This document shows positions 43,315 to 53,631 of a stretch of 64,000 bases of DNA, one piece after another. Position numbers and translations under genes: made by a program. The DNA is taken from positions 62,001 through 126,000 of the forward strand of contig CANJLG010000003.1 in assembly GCA_947475095.1 (NCBI GenBank). Direction: 5' to 3'. The number at the start of each line of letters is the position of its first letter. The stretch's first letter is position 1. Source of the stretch: Flavobacteriales bacterium. Its GTDB lineage: Bacteria; Bacteroidota; Bacteroidia; Flavobacteriales_D; Crocinitomicaceae. The notes below the pieces were generated by a model. It searched no databases. It saw only the letters and a list, made by a program, of their open reading frames with translations, and was not told the origin of the DNA.

Positions 43315-46300
43315 ATGGGAATGGCAAGAAAATATTGGAAAGGTCTTGAAGAACTAAAGGAAACACCTGAGTTTATTAAGCATAAAGAGAACGAGTTTCC
43401 TTCTCAACAAACGGTAGAAGCTTTTTTATCGGATGATAAGTTAGATGAAACGTCGACTGGAAGAAGAGACTTTTTGAAATTTTTAGGGTTCTCTGTTGCA
43501 GCAGCAACATTAGCAGCTTGTGAAGCGCCTGTAACAAAGGTGGTTCCATATGTAGTTAAGCCTGAGCACGTTACGCCGGGCATGCCCACATGGTATGCTT
43601 CAACTTATTATGATGGGTCTTCCTATGCAAGTATTTTGGTTAAAACACGGGAAGGGCGTCCAATTTTTATCAAGGGAAATAAAGAATTAGCGTTAGCCAA
43701 AGGCGCAGTAAATCCTCAAATTATCGCCTCCATCTTAGGGCTTTATGATAGTGCACGTCTAACCGGTCCAATGCAAAAAGGAAAATCGGCATCATGGGCA
43801 GTGGTTGATGGCGCAATTTCTAAGGCTTTAAAAGCTTCAAAATCGATCACATTACTTTCTAACACGGTTATTAGCCCGACCATCCAAAAGCAAATCAACG
43901 AAATGTCTTTGGCTATGAGCGCAAATGGCCAGACCTTTAGTCATATTCAATATGATGCGGTTTCTTATGCCGCTATACGGAATGCAAACGCTCAAAATTT
44001 TGGCGCTGCAGTTATTCCGACTTATAATTTTTCGAAAGCACAAACCATTGTGAGCATCGGGGCCGATTTTTTAGGCACTTGGTTATTAGCTACTGAATAT
44101 GCACAGCAATATGGTTTAACAAGAAATCCAGATTCAAAATCGATGTCAAAGCACTTTCAATTTGAATCGTTTATGTCATTGGCGGGTTCTAACGCTGACT
44201 ATAGGGCAATGACAAAGCCGTCTGATTACGCTGCTGTTTTATCGTATTTAATAAAAGGTCTTAACGGACAATGCGCGGTAAAATCAGACTTAAACATACA
44301 AACTAAGAAAATTGCCGATCAAGCACTTTTGTCTTTAAAGAATTCTAAAGCAAAGTCATTGGTGGTTTGCGGGTCAAATAATACGGGGCTGCAATTATTA
44401 ACCAATCAATTAAATCAGTTGTTGGGAGCCTATGGTACAACCATTGACCTGACGAATGACCTTAAGTTATTCAAATCTGATGATGCTAAAGTAATTGCTT
44501 TGGCGGCAGATGTTATTTCTGGGAAGGGTCCAGATACTCTTATGTTTTTAGGGGTTAATCCTGTTTATTCTTTGCCTAATGGAGAGGCTTTTGGGAAAGC
44601 TTTAAAAAACATAAAAACATCCATTTCCTTTGCTGCTTATTCGGATGAAACAGCAAGTTTGTGTTCGTACATTTGTCCAGACCATCATGCTTTAGAGAGT
44701 TGGGCTGATTATATTCCGACAAACAATCATTATGCAATTGCGCAGCCAACAATAAGGCCGCTTCATAATACTGCATCTATTATTGAAACCTTTTCTGTTT
44801 GGCAAGGAAAAACAATACGATTAGGGAAAGATTCTTCTACAGCATTTGATCTTATTAAATTAAATTATGCAGAACTATTTCCATTAGGAGATTTTGCCTA
44901 TTCTACTCATAATAGTTGTGAAGCATTGACAGGTGAAGCTCCGGTAATATCGGAATATAAGCCTGCGACCATTGCTAAACTTCCAGCAGCGAGTGAGCTT
45001 GAGGTGATTTTGTATCAAAAAAGTGCTATTGGTGATGGTAGACAGGCCAACAATCCATGGCTTCAAGAAATGCCCGATCCAATAACAAAGGCGACTTGGG
45101 ATAATTACATTACAATGAATCCAGTTGAAATGAAAAGCCAAGGATTTGTTACTACCTATGATCAAGAGCATGGTTTAAACCTAGCAACAGTTACTGTAAA
45201 TGGAAAGAAAGTAACACTTCCAGTATATCCATTGCCCGGTCAAGCGCTAAAAACAATTGGAATTGCAGTTGGGTATGGGCGTGGAGCAAATGGCGAAGCG
45301 ATCGGAAAAGCTGCCTTCCAAACGAAAGAATACGGAGGACATGCTGTAGACGATAAAGGTGTATTAAAACCTATCGGAGCGAATGTTTTTCAATTTGTTT
45401 CTTCCGAAAATGGTTGTTTGAATTATGATGTAATCGGTAAGCTTTCTAAAGTAGAGGGAACGTATTCAATTGCAGCCACTCAAATTCATCATACGGTGAT
45501 GGCGAGGCATTCAATAGTACGTGAAACAACATTGCCAATATTTTTACAAAAAGGAAAGGAGGCATACAACCCTGCGCATACACTGCAAAAGTTAAATAGT
45601 GAAGGACACCATGAAGAGGTTCCTAATAGCGAATTTGACCTTTGGGATGCTCATCCCGTTGAGAAAATTGGCCATCGATGGGGAATGGCTGTTGATTTGT
45701 CGTCATGCATCGGTTGTGGTTCTTGTCTAATCGCTTGTCAATCAGAAAACAATGTTCCTGTTGTTGGAAAAGACGAGGTGAGACGTGGACGTGAGATGCA
45801 TTGGTTGAGAATCGACCGGTATTTTGCCTCTGATGAAGAAGCTACCATTGGTCAGCGAAAAGATAAAGATACATTCAGTTACGACAAAGCAGAAATCGCT
45901 GCAGAAAATCCTAAAGTGATTCATATGCCGATGATGTGTCATCATTGTAATCACGCACCTTGTGAAACAGTTTGTCCTGTTGCAGCAACCACGCATAGTA
46001 ACGAAGGTTTAAATCAAATGGCTTATAATCGTTGTATCGGAACTCGATATTGCGCAAATAATTGTCCTTACAAAGTAAGAAGATTCAATTGGTTCAACTA
46101 TCCTTCTTACAAGAAATTTACGGAGGTCAATCCTGCACAGGATGATCTAGGCAGAATGGTTTTAAATCCGGATGTTACCGTAAGAACTCGAGGAGTAATG
46201 GAAAAATGTTCTTTCTGTGTTCAACGTATTCAAGCAACAAAATTGGTTGCTAAAAAAGAATCTAGAACGATACAAGATGGTGAATTTGCCACTGCTTGTT

Positions 46301-46530
46301 CGGATGCCTGTCCTACAAATGCCATAGTGGTTGGGGATTGGAACGATGTTAAATCCGCCATATATTCTAGTTCTAAAAACGATAGAGCTTACCAAGCATT
46401 AGAAGAGATTGGTGTAAAACCAAATGTTTGGTACAAAGTGAAGGTTAGGAATGAAGAAAATGATTTATTAGCAAGTTTGCAGGTAGCGAAAGCCCCTGCT
46501 CACCACGAAGAAAAAAAAGCGCATCATTAA
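43315..46530 (+). CDS. actB: ACIII subunit ActB (molybdopterin-oxidoreductase-like/iron-sulfur)
   Basis: This 1071-residue periplasmic ACIII core subunit begins MGMARKYWKGLEELKE. It has a Tat-like motif (TGRRDFLKFLGF) about 48 residues in, running into a lipobox (AAATLAACEAP), so it is probably exported folded and acylated. Residues about 75-720 resemble the molybdopterin oxidoreductase domain, although known ACIII ActB binds no molybdenum cofactor. Residues about 780-1050 are a ferredoxin-like domain with four cysteine clusters (CIGCGSCLIACQ; CHHCNHAPCETVCP; CIGTRYCANNCP; CSFCVQR with CSDACP). These bind the iron-sulfur centres that pass electrons to ActA and ActE. Confidence 0.95.
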   Translation: MGMARKYWKGLEELKETPEFIKHKENEFPSQQTVEAFLSDDKLDETSTGRRDFLKFLGFSVAAATLAACEAPVTKVVPYVVKPEHVTPGMPTWYASTYYDGSSYASILVKTREGRPIFIKGNKELALAKGAVNPQIIASILGLYDSARLTGPMQKGKSASWAVVDGAISKALKASKSITLLSNTVISPTIQKQINEMSLAMSANGQTFSHIQYDAVSYAAIRNANAQNFGAAVIPTYNFSKAQTIVSIGADFLGTWLLATEYAQQYGLTRNPDSKSMSKHFQFESFMSLAGSNADYRAMTKPSDYAAVLSYLIKGLNGQCAVKSDLNIQTKKIADQALLSLKNSKAKSLVVCGSNNTGLQLLTNQLNQLLGAYGTTIDLTNDLKLFKSDDAKVIALAADVISGKGPDTLMFLGVNPVYSLPNGEAFGKALKNIKTSISFAAYSDETASLCSYICPDHHALESWADYIPTNNHYAIAQPTIRPLHNTASIIETFSVWQGKTIRLGKDSSTAFDLIKLNYAELFPLGDFAYSTHNSCEALTGEAPVISEYKPATIAKLPAASELEVILYQKSAIGDGRQANNPWLQEMPDPITKATWDNYITMNPVEMKSQGFVTTYDQEHGLNLATVTVNGKKVTLPVYPLPGQALKTIGIAVGYGRGANGEAIGKAAFQTKEYGGHAVDDKGVLKPIGANVFQFVSSENGCLNYDVIGKLSKVEGTYSIAATQIHHTVMARHSIVRETTLPIFLQKGKEAYNPAHTLQKLNSEGHHEEVPNSEFDLWDAHPVEKIGHRWGMAVDLSSCIGCGSCLIACQSENNVPVVGKDEVRRGREMHWLRIDRYFASDEEATIGQRKDKDTFSYDKAEIAAENPKVIHMPMMCHHCNHAPCETVCPVAATTHSNEGLNQMAYNRCIGTRYCANNCPYKVRRFNWFNYPSYKKFTEVNPAQDDLGRMVLNPDVTVRTRGVMEKCSFCVQRIQATKLVAKKESRTIQDGEFATACSDACPTNAIVVGDWNDVKSAIYSSSKNDRAYQALEEIGVKPNVWYKVKVRNEENDLLASLQVAKAPAHHEEKKAHH

Positions 46531-46547
46531 TAGTAAATTGATATAGC

Positions 46548-47936
46548 ATGCAAAAAGAAGCAGCGATTAGAGAACCACTTATACTAGGTCACAAAAGTTA
46601 CCACGATGTAACGGAAGACGTATGTCGACCTATAGAAGATAAAGCGCCACGAATGTGGTATATTTTATTTGGGATTGCCCTAATAATTGCTTTATACGGA
46701 ATTGGTTGCATCGTTTATTTATTGGGAACAGGAATTGGAGTTTGGGGATTAAATAAAACGATTGGCTGGGCATGGGACATCACGAATTTTGTTTGGTGGG
46801 TAGGTATTGGTCACGCAGGAACTTTAATTTCTGCAGTTTTACTCTTGTTTAGGCAAAAATGGAGAATGGCAATTAACCGTTCTGCAGAAGCAATGACTAT
46901 TTTCGCCGTATTTATGGCTGGTCTCTTCCCATTGATTCATATGGGTCGTTTGTGGGTAGGCTATTGGGTGCTTCCTCTTCCAAATCAATTTGGCTCCTTG
47001 TGGGTAAACTTTAACTCTCCCTTGCTTTGGGATGTATTCGCTATTTCAACGTATTTATCCGTTTCTTTGGTGTTTTGGTATATTGGTCTTATCCCTGATT
47101 TTGCAACCATTCGCGATCGCGCTAAAAAGCCAGTGTCTAAAAAGATGTATTCAATATTGTCTTTTGGATGGTCAGGCAGAGCAAAACATTGGAACAGGTT
47201 TGAGACGGTTTCTCTGGTATTAGCCGGACTTGCAACCCCACTCGTATTCTCTGTTCACTCAATTGTATCTTTTGATTTTGCTACTTCTATTGTGCCAGGC
47301 TGGCATACGACAATTTTCCCTCCGTATTTTGTAGCCGGAGCTGTTTTTTCTGGTTTCGCGATGGTACAAACTCTCTTATTAGTAATGAGAAAAGCGATGG
47401 GATTAGAGGCCTATATTCATACAAAACATATTGAGTATATGAATATCGTTATTATGGTAACGGGCTCTATCGTTGGTACGGCATATATTACTGAATTATT
47501 TATTTCATGGTATTCGGGGGTTGAATATGAAGCCTATGCGTTTTTAAACAGAGCTACTGGACCATATTGGTGGGCATATTGGTCGATGATGACGTGTAAT
47601 GTAATTTCTCCTCAACTTATGTGGATTAGAAAGTTACGAAGAAGCTTACTATTTACTTTCTTCATCTCGATTGTTGTTAATATAGGGATGTGGTTTGAGC
47701 GATATGTAATCATCGTAACGTCAATTCACAGAGACTACCTTCCGTCTGCTTGGAGTATGCATTATCCAAGTCATATTGATATTGGAGTTTATATTGGCAC
47801 TATTGGGATTTTCTTTGTGTTCTTTTTATTGTTTGCAAGGTATTTCCCAGTTTTAGCACTTAATGAAATTAAAACAATATTAAAAGGTTCGGGGCAATCG
47901 TATAAAGAGGCTCCAGATTATCATAAACATCATTAA
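46548..47936 (+). CDS. actC: ACIII subunit ActC (NrfD/PsrC-type membrane subunit)
   Basis: This 462-residue integral membrane protein of the NrfD/PsrC family has about ten transmembrane helices. It provides the quinol-binding site below ActB. Helices include WYILFGIALIIALYGIGCIVY, FVWWVGIGHAGTLISAVLLLF and FGGSVSMCNV-type late segments; family-like stretches are FPLIHMGRLWVGYWVLPLP and SIVSFDFATSIVPGWHTTIFPPYFVAGAVF. The last, with its conserved His and aromatic residues, is typical of ACIII quinone sites. The start lies 17 bases after actB. Confidence 0.94.
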   Translation: MQKEAAIREPLILGHKSYHDVTEDVCRPIEDKAPRMWYILFGIALIIALYGIGCIVYLLGTGIGVWGLNKTIGWAWDITNFVWWVGIGHAGTLISAVLLLFRQKWRMAINRSAEAMTIFAVFMAGLFPLIHMGRLWVGYWVLPLPNQFGSLWVNFNSPLLWDVFAISTYLSVSLVFWYIGLIPDFATIRDRAKKPVSKKMYSILSFGWSGRAKHWNRFETVSLVLAGLATPLVFSVHSIVSFDFATSIVPGWHTTIFPPYFVAGAVFSGFAMVQTLLLVMRKAMGLEAYIHTKHIEYMNIVIMVTGSIVGTAYITELFISWYSGVEYEAYAFLNRATGPYWWAYWSMMTCNVISPQLMWIRKLRRSLLFTFFISIVVNIGMWFERYVIIVTSIHRDYLPSAWSMHYPSHIDIGVYIGTIGIFFVFFLLFARYFPVLALNEIKTILKGSGQSYKEAPDYHKHH

Positions 47937-47950
47937 TACGCAATATTGAG

Positions 47951-48487
47951 ATGGCAGAGAAAGTAATTTATGTTATGTATGATGACGAGGAAGTGCTTAA
48001 AGATGGCGCTAAAGCACTTGTGTCAAAAGGGATAAAAATAGCGGAGGTGTTTAGCCCATTTCCGATACACGGAATTGATCCGATTATTGGGATTAAAAAC
48101 ACTCGCTTAGGAATTATGGCGTTTTTGTATGGCCTTACTGGTTTAATGCTCGCCACGGTTGGAATGCGTTTCTTTATGGTGACAGATTGGCCAATGAATA
48201 TAGGTGGAAAGCCAAACTTTAGCTATTTGGAAAACATGTTGGCTTTTGTTCCTGTTACTTTTGAGTTTACTGTTCTTTGCGCTGCCCACGGCATGGCTAT
48301 TACGTATTTATTAGTGAATAAAACATTGCCAGGAATGCCCGCTCAAAACCCTGATCCTAGGACTACAGATGATCGTTTTGTAATGGAAATTAGGTTGTCG
48401 GATAACCTGCAATCTAGTGAAAAAGAGATTGATGCAATAATAGAAAATACTGGGTTTGTCGAAATTGATAAAAAAGAGATTAAGTAA
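47951..48487 (+). CDS. actD: ACIII subunit ActD (DUF3341)
   Basis: This 178-residue DUF3341 protein has a soluble N-terminal domain (VMYDDEEVLKDGAKALVSKGIKIAEVFSPFPIHGID) and then two membrane helices (LGIMAFLYGLTGLMLATVGMRFF; MLAFVPVTFEFTVLCAAHGMAI). In ACIII structures ActD sits beside ActC and may help proton movement or stability. The FPIHG segment is the family signature. It lies between actC and actE in the conserved order. Confidence 0.94.
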   Translation: MAEKVIYVMYDDEEVLKDGAKALVSKGIKIAEVFSPFPIHGIDPIIGIKNTRLGIMAFLYGLTGLMLATVGMRFFMVTDWPMNIGGKPNFSYLENMLAFVPVTFEFTVLCAAHGMAITYLLVNKTLPGMPAQNPDPRTTDDRFVMEIRLSDNLQSSEKEIDAIIENTGFVEIDKKEIK

Positions 48488-48507
48488 GCGAATTAACTAA
48501 ATAAAAG

Positions 48508-49263
48508 ATGAGAAAACCGTTAGTTTTTGTAATTCATATCACAGCTATATCAATTATGTTGTGGGGTTTAGGTTCTTGCGTTTCTAATCCAGATAGTTCA
48601 GGATTAGAATACATGCCTGATATGTACAGAACACCATCCATTGAGCCGTATGTTGATTACGGTGAAATTCGAGGAAGAGAAAACATGAAGTATAAAATGT
48701 CATTATCTGCCCTAACTCCACCAAGTCATACTGTTCCATATTATGGAGGAAAGAAGGATAGCTTAGATGTAAGCTTTATGCTGCCATATGTTCGAAAAGC
48801 TAATATTAGTTTTAGGGAAACACACGGCTTATTTGGATTTGATTTTAGCTTAGCTGATGAATACGCTCTTTCTGTAAACGATAAAAACCCATTGGTTTTA
48901 ACGAACAAAAACAGTAGTGAAATGTTAGCTAAAGGAAAAAGTTTATATACTGCTATGTGTCAACATTGTCATGGTGAAAAGGGTGATGGAAATGGACCAA
49001 TGGTTCTAAGCGGCGCTTACACTGCGGGTGTTATTCCTGCTTATACTGATCGATCAAGCCTATCTGATGGTCAAATGTTTTATTCCATATATTATGGAAA
49101 AGGAATGATGGGCGCTCATAACTCCTTGGTATCTAAAAAAGAAATTTGGACGCTTGTTCATTATGTTCGCCAATTTCAAAATGCTGATTACGGTAAATTT
49201 GATGAAAATGGTAATCCAAAAGCAATAGCAAAAGTTGATTCAACAGCAGTAAAAACCAAATGA
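48508..49263 (+). CDS. actE: ACIII subunit ActE (monoheme cytochrome c lipoprotein)
   Basis: This 251-residue lipoprotein has lipobox LWGLGSCVSN with Cys near residue 24. One class I cytochrome c domain holds CQHCHGEKGDGNGPM near residue 151, with a likely Met axial ligand in the GKGMMGAHNSL stretch. It passes electrons from the ActA/ActB module to the oxidase or a soluble cytochrome c. The N-terminal ~100 residues (YMPDMYRTPSIEPYVDYGE) wrap onto the complex in known homologues. Its stop overlaps the actF start by four bases (ATGA). Confidence 0.93.
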   Translation: MRKPLVFVIHITAISIMLWGLGSCVSNPDSSGLEYMPDMYRTPSIEPYVDYGEIRGRENMKYKMSLSALTPPSHTVPYYGGKKDSLDVSFMLPYVRKANISFRETHGLFGFDFSLADEYALSVNDKNPLVLTNKNSSEMLAKGKSLYTAMCQHCHGEKGDGNGPMVLSGAYTAGVIPAYTDRSSLSDGQMFYSIYYGKGMMGAHNSLVSKKEIWTLVHYVRQFQNADYGKFDENGNPKAIAKVDSTAVKTK

Positions 49264-50459
49264 TAAAAGGCATGGAATTTAATATCACAACTAGCTCCAA
49301 AAAAACAATTCTCTTTATTGTGCTTGCTGGTTTAGCATTGCTAATAATTGGTATAGTTATGGGTTTCAAGGATCCCCATTTTGTTACCAGGATACTTACT
49401 AACGGCTTAATCAATGGGTTTTTCTTCTTTGCTTTAGGTCTTGGGGCTTTGTTTTTTTTAGCATTAAATTACGCAACGGAATCAGGTTGGTATGCTTCTG
49501 TTAAAAGAGTTATTGAGGCCGTTGCAGGATTTCTTCCTTATGGCATGGCTCTTTTAGGACTAGCATTATTAATCATTACCATTTTAGATGGCGCTCACAT
49601 ATACATTTGGATGGATAGCGAAGTTGTTAAGCATGATGAAATAATTCAGGGGAAATCTGCCTATCTCAATGTATGGTTCTTTTGGATAAGAACTTTGGTT
49701 TACTTTACAACGTATTTCTTGTTTCTTAGAGGATTTAAAAAACGATCGATAGAGGAAGATCTTAAAGGCGGTACAGATTTACACTTTAAAAATTATAAGA
49801 GGGGAGCTATGTTTTTAGTGTTCTTCGCTGTTTTTAGTTCAACATCAGCTTGGGATTGGCTAATGTCGATTGATGTGCATTGGTTTTCTACTCTTTATGG
49901 ATGGTATACTTTCGCAGGAATGTGGTGCTCGTCTATGGTAGTTCTTGTTATTACAACCATGTATTTGAAAAAGTTAGGGTATCTCCCTAAGGTTAACGAT
50001 TCACACATTCATGACTTAGGTAAATGGACATTCGCTACATCTTTTCTGTGGTCTTATTTATGGTTCTCGCAATTCATGCTTATTTGGTATGCAAATATTG
50101 GTGAAGAAGTAACGTATTTCGTAATGCGTATCGAAAACTTTAAGGTGCTTTATTTTGCCATGTTTATAATAAACTTCGCTTTTCCAATGCTTATTCTCAT
50201 GTCAAGAGACGCGAAACGAAATTTTGGAATTTTAACATTTGTTGGACTTATAATTTTAGCAGGACATTGGTTAGACGTTTATATTATGGTTTCTGCTGGT
50301 TCTCTTGGACCTAACGCCAAGATTGGTTTTATTGAAATCGGAATGGCTCTTATGGTACTTGGAGGATTTATCTTTGTTGTCTTAAGAAATTTAACCAAAG
50401 CGCCGCTAACACCGGTGAATCACCCGTTTTTGGACGAAAGTATTCACCATGAAATTTGA
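49260..50459 (+). CDS. actF: ACIII subunit ActF (second NrfD-like membrane subunit)
   Basis: This 399-residue membrane protein has about ten helices and is the second, quinone-subunit-like NrfD homologue of ACIII. Typical segments are NGLINGFFFFALGLGALFFLALNYATESGW, VFFAVFSSTSAWDWLMSID and SQFMLIWYANIGEEVTYF. ActF is related to ActC but appears not to bind the quinol directly in studied complexes; it may contribute a proton path. A second start at MEFNITTSSKK, four codons in, is possible. It is followed after 21 bases by oxidase subunit II. Confidence 0.93.
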   Translation: MIKGMEFNITTSSKKTILFIVLAGLALLIIGIVMGFKDPHFVTRILTNGLINGFFFFALGLGALFFLALNYATESGWYASVKRVIEAVAGFLPYGMALLGLALLIITILDGAHIYIWMDSEVVKHDEIIQGKSAYLNVWFFWIRTLVYFTTYFLFLRGFKKRSIEEDLKGGTDLHFKNYKRGAMFLVFFAVFSSTSAWDWLMSIDVHWFSTLYGWYTFAGMWCSSMVVLVITTMYLKKLGYLPKVNDSHIHDLGKWTFATSFLWSYLWFSQFMLIWYANIGEEVTYFVMRIENFKVLYFAMFIINFAFPMLILMSRDAKRNFGILTFVGLIILAGHWLDVYIMVSAGSLGPNAKIGFIEIGMALMVLGGFIFVVLRNLTKAPLTPVNHPFLDESIHHEI

Positions 50460-50480
50460 TAAAAAATAATTGAAGAACAA

Positions 50481-51737
50481 ATGGAAAACAAATTAATTAT
50501 TTTAATTGCAGTCATTTTAGGAACCATTGCCTTATCTCAACTAGTAAGGGTGTATGAATTATCCTCTAAGTTGCGAAAAAACGGTGAATATGAAGTGTCG
50601 AATAGGGACAATGTCCTTATGGCTAGGTTGATGCTTATTTTCATGATTTTTCAATTCCTTGGATTAATTTATTTAATGATTAAATATGGATGGACAGGCC
50701 TTGGCGTTGCTGCTTCTAATGAAGGGGTTGAAACAGATTGGTTATTAAACTTGAATTTTGTCATTATTCTAGCCATCTTTTTCTTAACTAATTTTCTATT
50801 ATTTTATTTTTCTTTCAAATACGTTCGTAAACCTGGCGTAAAGGCTTATTATTATCCTCATAATAATAAGCTTGAGTTAATATGGACAATTGTGCCTGCA
50901 GTTGTTATGGCTGTAATTATAATTCTTGGGCTAAAGTCGTGGAATAAATTAACAGCAATGTCTGGTAGTGATGCAATACGAATCGAGCTTTTTTCTAAGC
51001 AATTTGATTGGACTGCTAGATATGCTGGAGCTGATAATGTTTTAGGAAGACACGATTATAAATTAACAACAGATAATAATGAGTTAGCACTCATTACCTC
51101 TAATACGATTGACACCTCCATCCGAGTGATGTTGCAAGGTCCATCAGGGATTGAAGCGATTCAACGAATTTTAAACAATAGAGACACTGTTTTAAATGAT
51201 TCATCGATGAATGCCTTGCGTACCGATTTATCCAGAAAAGAGCGTTTGTTACGTTTGTTGTTTCAAATGAAAGGCCAACATTCGAAAGCGTTAGATAATT
51301 CTGCTTGGGATGACATTATTCAAAAAGACACCCTTTACTTGTGTGTAAACCAGCCTTATGAATTTAATTTTAGATCTAAAGATGTACTACATTCAGCTTA
51401 TTTCCCTCATTTTCGTGCTCAAATGAATAACGTTCCAGGAATGACAACTAGAACGAAATTCACACCCATTTTGACAACTGAGCAGATGCGAAAAAAAATG
51501 AATGACCCTAAGTTTAATTTTGTCTTACTGTGTAATAAAATTTGTGGTGGCGCTCATTATAAGATGAAAATGATTGTTGTGGTAAAAGATAAAAAATCGT
51601 ATGATCTTTGGATGAAACAAAAATCGAAAGAAACATTTAAAGCGAAATATTTCCCTGCCCCTGTTTCAAAAGCACCAGTGACGCCAGCAACAACTTCCAA
51701 TGCTGCAATGGCACCTGCCACCAATGTAAACAAATAG
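50481..51737 (+). CDS. coxB: Cytochrome c oxidase subunit II (CuA)
   Basis: This 418-residue subunit II has two N-terminal transmembrane helices (residues about 5-25 and 85-105) plus a third hydrophobic stretch near 135-155 (LIWTIVPAVVMAVIIILGL). A periplasmic cupredoxin domain follows. CuA ligands are seen as HSAYFPHFRAQM and CNKICGGAHYKMKM. An insert of about 70 residues (IEAIQRILNNRDTVLN to HSKALDNSAWDD) splits the cupredoxin fold; I recall similar inserts in other Bacteroidota. The extreme C-terminus is Ala/Pro/Thr-rich. No cytochrome c domain is fused. Confidence 0.95.
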   Translation: MENKLIILIAVILGTIALSQLVRVYELSSKLRKNGEYEVSNRDNVLMARLMLIFMIFQFLGLIYLMIKYGWTGLGVAASNEGVETDWLLNLNFVIILAIFFLTNFLLFYFSFKYVRKPGVKAYYYPHNNKLELIWTIVPAVVMAVIIILGLKSWNKLTAMSGSDAIRIELFSKQFDWTARYAGADNVLGRHDYKLTTDNNELALITSNTIDTSIRVMLQGPSGIEAIQRILNNRDTVLNDSSMNALRTDLSRKERLLRLLFQMKGQHSKALDNSAWDDIIQKDTLYLCVNQPYEFNFRSKDVLHSAYFPHFRAQMNNVPGMTTRTKFTPILTTEQMRKKMNDPKFNFVLLCNKICGGAHYKMKMIVVVKDKKSYDLWMKQKSKETFKAKYFPAPVSKAPVTPATTSNAAMAPATNVNK

Positions 51738-51771
51738 TTAGTTGATTAATTATTAATATAAAATAGTAGAA

Positions 51772-53586
51772 ATGGCTTCAGTAGCACACGACGAACACAA
51801 CCACGCAGACATGCACCATGGAGATCACCACCATGAAGAAGGATTTGTTTCAAAGTACATTTTTAGTCAAGATCATAAAATGATTGGCAAGCAGTTTTTG
51901 ATGACTGCCGTTTTCATGGGAATCGTTGCCATGTTGTTATCTGTATTGTTCAGAATACAACTTGCTTGGCCGGGTGAAAGCTCTGATTTTTTATCCTTCT
52001 TTCTGGGTGAACAATGGGCGCCCAATGGAGTCTTAAAAGAAGACATGTACCTAGGCTTAGTAACCATCCATGGTACAATTATGGTCTTTTTCCTCCTAAC
52101 CGGTGGTTTATCAGGTACTTTTTCAAATATACTAATCCCACTACAATTAGGAGCAAGAGATATGGCATCTGGGTTCTTGAATATGTTATCGTATTGGTTC
52201 TTTTTAATTTCTTCATTGATCATGCTTTATTCTTTGTTCATCTCGACAGGCCCAGCTATGGCTGGATGGACAATCTATCCGCCACTCTCTGCTCTTCCTC
52301 AAGCAATGTCAGGATCTGGAACTGGAATGACATTATGGCTTTTATCTATGGCGATTTTTATTGCTGGCTCTTTAATCGGAAGTCTTAACTATATTGTTAC
52401 GGTAATCAATTTGAGAACACAAGGAATGACCATGACTAGAATGCCATTGACGATATGGACATTTTTTGTGACAGCAATTTTAGGGGTGTTATCCTTTCCT
52501 GTTTTGCTTTCCGCAGCACTTCTTTTAATGATGGATCGCTTGGTTGGAACAAGTTTCTTTTTATCAGATATAATTGTAGGTGGAGAGATGCTTGCAAACC
52601 ATGGTGGTTCTCCTATATTGTTTCAGCACCTATTCTGGTTCCTTGGCCATCCGGAAGTATATATCGTATTATTACCGGCCTTGGGGCTATCTTCTGAAAT
52701 TATAGCGACGAATTCTCGGAAGCCAATATTTGGTTATAAAGCTATGATTGGATCTATTTTAGCGATTGGTTTCCTTTCCTTTATCGTTTGGGGTCACCAC
52801 ATGTTTATTACCGGCATGAACCCATTTTTAGGGAGCGTCTTTGTATTCACCACGCTATTGATCGCTATTCCTTCTGCTGTTAAGGTTTTTAATTATTTAA
52901 CTACTCTTTGGCGGGGATCACTTATTTTCACGCCGGCCATGTTATATGCCATTGCTCTTGTTTCAACGTTTATTACAGGAGGGGTAACAGGAATTATTTT
53001 AGCGGATTCGGCTTTAGACATTGCTATTCATGATACATACTTTGTGGTCGCACATTTCCATATCGTGATGGGAATGTCTGCTGTATTTGGTATGTTCGCC
53101 GGTGTTTACCATTGGTTCCCTAAAATGTATGGCCGTATGATGAACATGCGATTGGGCTATGTGCATTTTTGGATTACGCTTGTCGGAGCCTACGGTGTTT
53201 TCTTCCCAATGCATTTTGTCGGATTAGCCGGAGCGCCAAGGAGATATTATGATTCATCTTCCTTTGGAGACTTTAACGAGAGTTCCTATAACATGATTAT
53301 GGACTTAAATGTCATCATAACCATTTTTGCAATAATTGCTGCCTTAGGTCAGTTGGTATTCCTATTTAATTTCTTTTACAGTATTTTCAGGGGACCAAAA
53401 GCTCCTCAAAACCCTTGGAATTCTACAACATTAGAATGGACAACACCTGTAGAACATATGCATGGCAATTGGCCTGGAGAACTACCTACTGTTCATAGAT
53501 GGCCTTATGATTATTCTAAGCCAGGGTCAGATGTGGACTTCATTCCGCAAACGGTACCATTGGCAGATGGGGAAGAGGAACATTAA
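51772..53586 (+). CDS. coxA: Cytochrome c oxidase subunit I (A1-type heme-copper oxidase)
   Basis: This 604-residue catalytic subunit has a His-rich N-terminus (HDEHNHADMHHGDHHHEE) and 12 predicted helices. Ligand motifs are VTIHGTIMVFF (low-spin heme), WFLGHPEVYIVLLPALG (CuB His, cross-linked Tyr and the D-channel Glu of A1 enzymes), WGHHMF (CuB His pair) and HDTYFVVAHFHIVMG (both heme irons). With subunit II and ACIII it reduces O2 to water and pumps protons. It is the last gene of the operon. Subunits III and IV are not encoded next to it. Confidence 0.97.
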   Translation: MASVAHDEHNHADMHHGDHHHEEGFVSKYIFSQDHKMIGKQFLMTAVFMGIVAMLLSVLFRIQLAWPGESSDFLSFFLGEQWAPNGVLKEDMYLGLVTIHGTIMVFFLLTGGLSGTFSNILIPLQLGARDMASGFLNMLSYWFFLISSLIMLYSLFISTGPAMAGWTIYPPLSALPQAMSGSGTGMTLWLLSMAIFIAGSLIGSLNYIVTVINLRTQGMTMTRMPLTIWTFFVTAILGVLSFPVLLSAALLLMMDRLVGTSFFLSDIIVGGEMLANHGGSPILFQHLFWFLGHPEVYIVLLPALGLSSEIIATNSRKPIFGYKAMIGSILAIGFLSFIVWGHHMFITGMNPFLGSVFVFTTLLIAIPSAVKVFNYLTTLWRGSLIFTPAMLYAIALVSTFITGGVTGIILADSALDIAIHDTYFVVAHFHIVMGMSAVFGMFAGVYHWFPKMYGRMMNMRLGYVHFWITLVGAYGVFFPMHFVGLAGAPRRYYDSSSFGDFNESSYNMIMDLNVIITIFAIIAALGQLVFLFNFFYSIFRGPKAPQNPWNSTTLEWTTPVEHMHGNWPGELPTVHRWPYDYSKPGSDVDFIPQTVPLADGEEEH

Positions 53587-53613
53587 TAATTGGCTTATTT
53601 GCGCTTAGTTGAG

Positions 53614-53631
53614 TTAGATTGGTTAATCTAA
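53614..53631. terminator. Weak hairpin between coxA and convergent DUF3109 gene
   Basis: TTAGATT-GGTT-AATCTAA forms a seven-base AT-only stem, with AATTATT after it. It overlaps the DUF3109 stop codon. It could slow polymerase on both strands, but the stem is weak and the T-run poor. Confidence 0.3.

Noticed and set aside
43315-46530. True molybdoenzyme (formate dehydrogenase/nitrate reductase type)
   Set aside because: Gene order actABCDEF and the fused ferredoxin domain identify ActB, whose family lacks the molybdenum cofactor.
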